Shown one piece after another: positions 59,402 through 64,000 of a stretch of 64,000 bases of DNA. Below the pieces are notes generated by a model that was not told the origin of the DNA, ran no database searches, and worked only from the letters and a program-made list of their open reading frames with translations. The DNA is from Chamaecrista fasciculata (lineage: Eukaryota; Streptophyta; Magnoliopsida; Fabales; Fabaceae): the NCBI GenBank assembly GCA_003254925.1, contig QANZ01035721.1, positions 1 to 64,000 of the forward strand, read 5' to 3'. A program made the position numbers and the translations under genes. The first letter of the stretch is position 1. Each line of letters opens with the position of its first letter.

Positions 59402-61425
59402 TTTTTTTTTGATACCCAAAAAAACAATTACAAAGGAAGTTCAGAGAAAAAAACATAAAATCTATCACGAACGGCCAAAAGGTTTGAAGGCCAACTAAAA
59501 AGCTCCTTGAGAAGTGCCGTCGGGGCGTGAAAAACCTTCAAGTTGACGTGTGAAAGAAGGTTTGTAATGTCCGTAATAAGCAAGCTTTCGTTGACACTAG
59601 TACCACCCTGATTGAAAAAGCGCACTAAGCTGCGGTGTGAAAATGCGAGAGCAACGTTTCCATGTAGCTGGTCCTTTAATTTGAGCACTGTTTCTCTGCA
59701 AAAGTAGAAGGATTCTGATGCTTTAGACAGGGATCTGGTAGTGCGTTTTCCTGCAGCAAACTTACAGGTTCCACCTTGCCATACAACCGTTGTGAAGAAT
59801 CTGCTATTGTCTCTGTCCTCGAAAGATAAAAGCACGGAGATGGTAAAAGAGACCAGAATCGGACGGGAGAGACAGTCTTCAGGAGGTTTGGGACGGTGAG
59901 AGTGTTGTTCGTTTTGCAAATCCGATAAAATAGAATTTCTATACATCGAAAGAGCCTCATGGGTTGCTTGAATAAACTGTCTGGGATTGGTCTGCTCACC
60001 CTTCCAATACAATTTGTTTCTGGATTCCCAAATCTTGTGGAGGGTGATGAAAGTCCATGAGAGCAGGTACGTCATGTGTTCATCTTTTTTGAGCCAGTTT
60101 GTGCAAAAAGACACGATTCGCTCTACAATAGTCATATTCCGGTCCTGCATAAAAACAAAACTGAAAGGGGACCCAAACCAAATCGCTCTGGCAAAATGAC
60201 AGTGCATGAAGAGATGATCAACTGTTTCGAGGGCGTCTTGGCAGAAAACACATGATATATTATTGTTGAGATGATGTGCTCGGAGAGTGTCACCCACCGG
60301 GAGAGCGCTGTTGATGAACTTCCAGATGAACAGGAGGACTTTCCTAGGTAAGTGTAGCTTCCAGAAGAGAGTCCAATTGATGTTGTGGACAGGAGATTCA
60401 GTCATATCTCTTTCTTGACTGAGAATTTTGTACCCGATGGACGGAGAGTATTTCCCTGACGAAGCACCTTGCCAGATGAGCGAGTCTTGGTACTGAGTTA
60501 GAGGGATGGGTATAGCCTTAATATGGAGCAGTTGATGCCAAGGATAAAGCTCTTCCAGTTTGATGTGATTCCATTCATGGTTTTCAATGAGATCTTGAAC
60601 TTTATAAGTGCCCGGGTCTCCATCCCAAGGGAACACCCAGTATTTACTGGTGACGTCAATATTGGCGCCATTTCCGACCTGCCACGACAGCCTGCTTTCA
60701 ATGATTGGAAGGGAGTTTCGTATACCTCTCCAAACCCAGGTGTCCTGGGTTGTTTTGCGGAAATCGAATTCCGTATTTGGAGCCTTGTATTTGTGAATGA
60801 ACCAAGAGCTTGAGAGAGATGAGGGAGAGGTGATCCACTTCCATCCATGTTTAGCAAGGAGAGACTCGTTGACAAGAGAGAGATGTCGAAAACCCAGCCC
60901 ACCAGAACGCTTTGAGGTAAAAAGTCTTTGTTTGTTGGTGAGATGCATCCGCTTGCCTTCAGTCTTGAAACCCCAAAAGAAATCGACCATGATGGACTCC
61001 ATTTTTGCAATGTCTTTTTTTGGAAGTTGAAAAACGGAGAGCTTATAGATTGGATCCGCTTGAAGCACCGATTGAATTAACACAGTTCTGCCTGCCTGGG
61101 ATAGGAGATTGGCCTTCCACCCCTGTAGTCTGTGCTGGAAACGCTCGACAAGGGCATTAGCGTTCCTTTTTATGTAATTCTTCCCATCGACATAAGTGCC
61201 CAGGTATTTGCCCAGTTGATTTGCCTGCTTGACATTCAAAGTGCTTGCCATGAATTTCCTAAAGTGGCGCGGAGTGTTAGGGCTAAAGACCACGAGAGAT
61301 TTGTCCTTATTAATCTCCTGCCCCGCCAATCCGCAGTAGTAGTCAAGGATCGACGAAACCTGTTGACAGGAGTTCTGATTGGCTTTGAAAAAAAGAATGA
61401 TGTCATTGGCTTTAATTTGTGTGGA
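59402..61425 (-). pseudogene. 5'-truncated LINE, long open frame (RT end, zf-RVT, 3' region)
   Basis: The minus strand is open from about 61420 to the stop at 59428, some 660 codons. It begins IKANDIILFFKANQ, the second catalytic aspartate region of the RT, where the expected A-D-D is A-N-D. It continues LDYYCGLAGQEINKDKS, the thumb-like LGKYLG, FFWGFKTEGKRM, GGLGFRHLSLVN, and the zinc-binding zf-RVT motif CVFCQ...DHLFMHC-HFARAIW. An RNase H-position region without clear catalytic motifs follows. A T-tract at 59402-59410 on + is its A-tail. The 5' two-thirds (ORF1, endonuclease, RT fingers) is missing, so it cannot move, but the intact frame suggests recent insertion. It lies about 350 bp upstream of the PHS1 start. 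Confidence 0.85.
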
Positions 61426-62079
61426 TATTTAGGATGCTCGTAAAATAATATATAATATTCGTCGGTTACTAGATATTAGATAAGATACAGGTTTTGAAAA
61501 TAAAAAATCAACTATCTAGTATTCGTCTGAAATAAACGGATAGTTAGGGTACCTAGTCTCCGATACTCTATAATATAAATATTTTATTATATTTTTAATT
61601 AATTTATTTTAATTAACGGATATTGGGTATCGGATATCAGATATATCTGATTTTTGAATTAGGATATCATATCCTATATCCATGATTTTCGAGTATTTCA
61701 GATATTTAGGGTACCCAGACGACAGGTTTTATTAAATTTTTTTGCCAAACAGGTTTTATTAAAATTGAAAGTAGACAAAAGTATTAATTTCATCCCTAAA
61801 TCAAACATCAACTGTCGATTTCGTCATCAATCTTTTTTTATTTAATTTTGTCCTCAATATTTTACATTTTGGTCAATTTTATCCTTTGCTTTTACTTTTT
61901 TTTAAAAAAAACATAATGCCAAATTATACTATAGAAAAGCCACATGGTACTTACAATTAGTCAAAGAATTCCAATCTGATAAAACAGAAGAAGAACAATT
62001 TGCAAACATTATTGAACTAGAATAATAAATTAAAATACAAATGATCTTATATGTAGGATGAAAGTCATCATCAATTTTA
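61426..62079. repeat. Intergenic repeat with GGATATC/GGGTACC words
   Basis: 61430-61735 is built of GGATATT, GGGTATCGGATATCAG and GGGTACC(C/T)A words, typical of a degraded non-coding plant transposon. The rest is AT-rich. No gene is seen. Confidence 0.4.
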
Positions 62080-62628
62080 GGGTCCGTTTGGTTGGGTTTG
62101 AGGTAGGTAAAGGAAAGAGTTTTACAAGGAAAAAATTGTGAGGGAAAGGAAAAGTAATTGAGGGAATGTAAAGTAGGTAAAGATTGAAAGTGTTTGGTAT
62201 AAAAAGGTAGGGGAGGGAAAGTAAAATAGATATAAAAAGAAAATGACAAAAATGTCCTCCCCACAACCACCATAAGACCACCGGCGCCGCCGCCCACCGC
62301 CGCCAACCACGGTGGCCGGCGACATCGTCAATCGCCGTCCACGGTGGTCGGCGCTGCCGTATACGGTGGTCGGAGCCGCCGGTCACCGTCAGGTGAAGAA
62401 GATAGGATAGGAGTGAGAGGGGCAAATTAGGAATTCTACCATAATTCTCTAGGTAGACTTGGATTACATCAGAAATGTGAAGTAAAGAAAAATGACCTAT
62501 ATAATGTAAATGCCTTTACATTGTAATCCACTTTACAGAGCATATATTGTCATACCAAACACATGAAAATCTTGGACTTTGTGCCCTTTTACAATGTAAA
62601 AGCCTTTGCAAGCCTACCAAACGGACCC
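62080..62628. mobile_element. PIF/Harbinger-type MITE with TTA duplication and GC-rich core
   Basis: The ends GGGTCCGTTTGGTTGGG and ACCAAACGGACCC are inverted and flanked by TTA at 62077-62079 and 62629-62631. The arms carry GTAAAGGAAAGAG-type and TACATTGTAATCC-type words. The core (62270-62400) is strikingly GC-rich with repeated CCGCCGCC and ACGGTGGTCGG words, unlike the arms. Confidence 0.8.
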
Positions 62629-63590
62629 TTAGTGTTGCTAACAAAATATTTACTACGAAACTCTCTACATATTAGAAAAGAAGTGTTCGTTCCAAATGTA
62701 GATGTCATAGACTCTTTCATCAATTTGTTGAAACATTCAATATTTCCCGGTATATATGCTCAGATCTGAGTCATGATCTAGTATTGGAATAGAATCTCTC
62801 ACAAGAAAATATTAGAACCAGAAATAGATCGAGATAAAACCACCACTAGAACCGATGGACATAAGATATGACTTATTCAATGAAAAACCTACAACAAAAG
62901 ATGAAAAGTAGGGAGAAATTGCAATTAATACAATCTCTCCCTATAAAACGAAAAATTATAAAGAAGAACCTGTGCGAAAATTTTAGAGAAAAATGGCGAG
63001 AAGACATCGAGCCGTTGTGGAGCAGTTTAGGCTGCATATGAACTCTTTCTTTTACTTTTACTTTAACCAAATATTAACCATAGATTTTATGTGATTAATG
63101 ATATGTAATGTAAAATTGATAGAAAAAGAAATTCAAATCTTAACTCATATTGGGAAACAGAATGCAGTCTGATGTTAATTTATTGAAAAAAATTAGTCAA
63201 ATGATAAAATTGACAAAAATGTAAAACATTGGGGAAGAAATGACAGTTGGTGTAAAGTTTGGAGACAAAATTAGTACTTTTGCCATTGAAAGTACCAAAG
63301 TATTCTAGTAATAAATTAATTACCTGCATTTTAAATTGAGGGACCTAGGTTCGAACTCTGAAGTTGACATTACTGAAAGGTTTCACTCTTGACTCGAATG
63401 ATATTAGTTTTCGCCTACGGAAAATGATGAATCTGATTTAAGGAAATGTTTCCCGGTTTTATTTTGTTTTTATTTATGAAATTCTATTTTCATTTTTAAA
63501 TTTTCAATATTTAAGAAACATGTTTAGTTTATAAAGTTAAAAAGTCATTCTCATTCATATTTAAATTATGTTAACTTGAAAAAAATCCTC
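62629..63590. other. Intergenic; possible SINE head near 63345-63360
   Basis: No gene is seen. AGGTTCGAACTCT at about 63349-63361 resembles a Pol III B box and is followed by TTGACTCGAATGATATTAG. An A box cannot be recognised, so a SINE remnant is only possible. Confidence 0.35.
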
Positions 63591-63593
63591 TCT

Positions 63594-64000
63594 CTCATGA
63601 GAGTCGAGTTCTCTCTCAAACCCCTCCTCGTGAGGGACCACCACTCTCTTTTATGAGAGATTTCACCCTATTTTATATTAGGGTTATCGGTAGCGCCTCT
63701 CAGCTTTGGCCTTCTGCGGCGGTGCTCTTTTCTGTGTGTCTTCTATGGTGTTGGTTTTCAAGTTTAGGTGGTTTTCGGCAGTTGTCCTTCCCAGATTTGT
63801 TTGCTCTCTGCTCGTGTCCGTGTGTTTTCTACGGCGAGTTTTGTAGCGGCGGTGTTCTGGATCTAGGATCCCACGACGTCGATCTGATCTGGGTTTTTTT
63901 TTATGTTTCCAGTTCCTTAGATGAGTGTAGTTTTAATTGGATCCCTAAATACGTTATTTTGGCAGCTAATTGTCTTGCCAATTTGTCTGACACAAAGATG
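63594..64000 (+). mobile_element. Non-LTR element with CTCTC leader and RNase H tail, cut by window end
   Basis: CTCTCTCATGAGAGTCGAG and GGTGTTCTGGATC words match the remnant at 5.93-7.23 kb. From about 63911 the + frame reads SSLDECSFNWIPKYV, ILAANCLANLSDTKM, the RVT_3 RNase H C-terminal pattern, here with the Trp retained that is a stop in the other copy. It continues beyond the window. Confidence 0.6.

Noticed and set aside
59402-61425. LINE open frame as an active or host gene
   Set aside because: It starts within the RT domain at a 5' truncation, has A-N-D in place of A-D-D, and ends in an A-tail, so it is retrotransposon debris.
1-64000. A CRISPR array, prophage or bacterial operon
   Set aside because: All coding sequence is spliced plant nuclear genes or plant transposons; no regularly spaced repeat array with unique spacers is present.

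Overview
The window is nuclear DNA from a flowering plant, almost certainly a eudicot. The evidence is AT-rich sequence with spliced GT-AG introns, plant-only gene families, and dense plant-type transposon debris. Five protein genes can be supported: an H-form oleosin (3.2-3.7 kb, +), an ARF2-type auxin response factor (23.4-27.8 kb, +, 14 coding exons), an ICE1/SCREAM-type bHLH factor (32.2-35.7 kb, -, 4 exons), the chloroplast Hsp100 chaperone ClpC (43.3-48.9 kb, -, 9 coding exons) and the dual-specificity phosphatase PHS1 (52.0-59.1 kb, -, 11 coding exons). All exon models keep phase across every junction and give full-length proteins of 146, 851, 339, 922 and 929 residues.

Layout: 0-0.75 kb holds a decayed plastid clpP fragment lying inside an LTR/TRIM-like repeat. 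3.0-3.7 kb is the oleosin with seed-type promoter boxes. 3.7-22.8 kb is a gene-poor block of nested elements: hAT and Mutator MITEs, two Helitron-like ends, a tRNA-derived SINE with target-site duplication, and a 2.26-kb Pack-MULE-like element carrying a frameshifted C2-domain fragment. 22.8-28.3 kb is ARF2. 28.3-32.2 kb holds LINE RNase H debris and a 59-bp MITE. 32.2-35.8 kb is the bHLH gene, with two hAT MITEs in its second intron. 35.9-42.5 kb holds tandem repeats, a nested 2.5-kb PIF/Harbinger-like insertion with an empty-site copy nearby, and a LINE pseudogene. 43.3-50.2 kb is ClpC. 50.4-51.4 kb has a SINE with a duplicated B box and a MITE. 52.0-59.1 kb is PHS1. 59.4-61.4 kb is a 5'-truncated LINE. 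62.1-62.6 kb is a Harbinger MITE. The right edge is another LINE RNase H fragment.

The five genes do not form a cluster or pathway; they are ordinary neighbours. Their products act in seed oil-body structure, auxin-regulated transcription, cold/stomatal-type transcription, chloroplast protein import and proteolysis, and cortical-microtubule/MAPK control. The best regulatory signals are the TAS3 tasiR-ARF target site in ARF2, tiny upstream ORFs in the ARF2 leader, a GC-AG intron in ClpC, and RY/ABRE boxes before the oleosin. I found no convincing previously undescribed multi-gene system. The more novel material is at the level of transposon structure and nesting.
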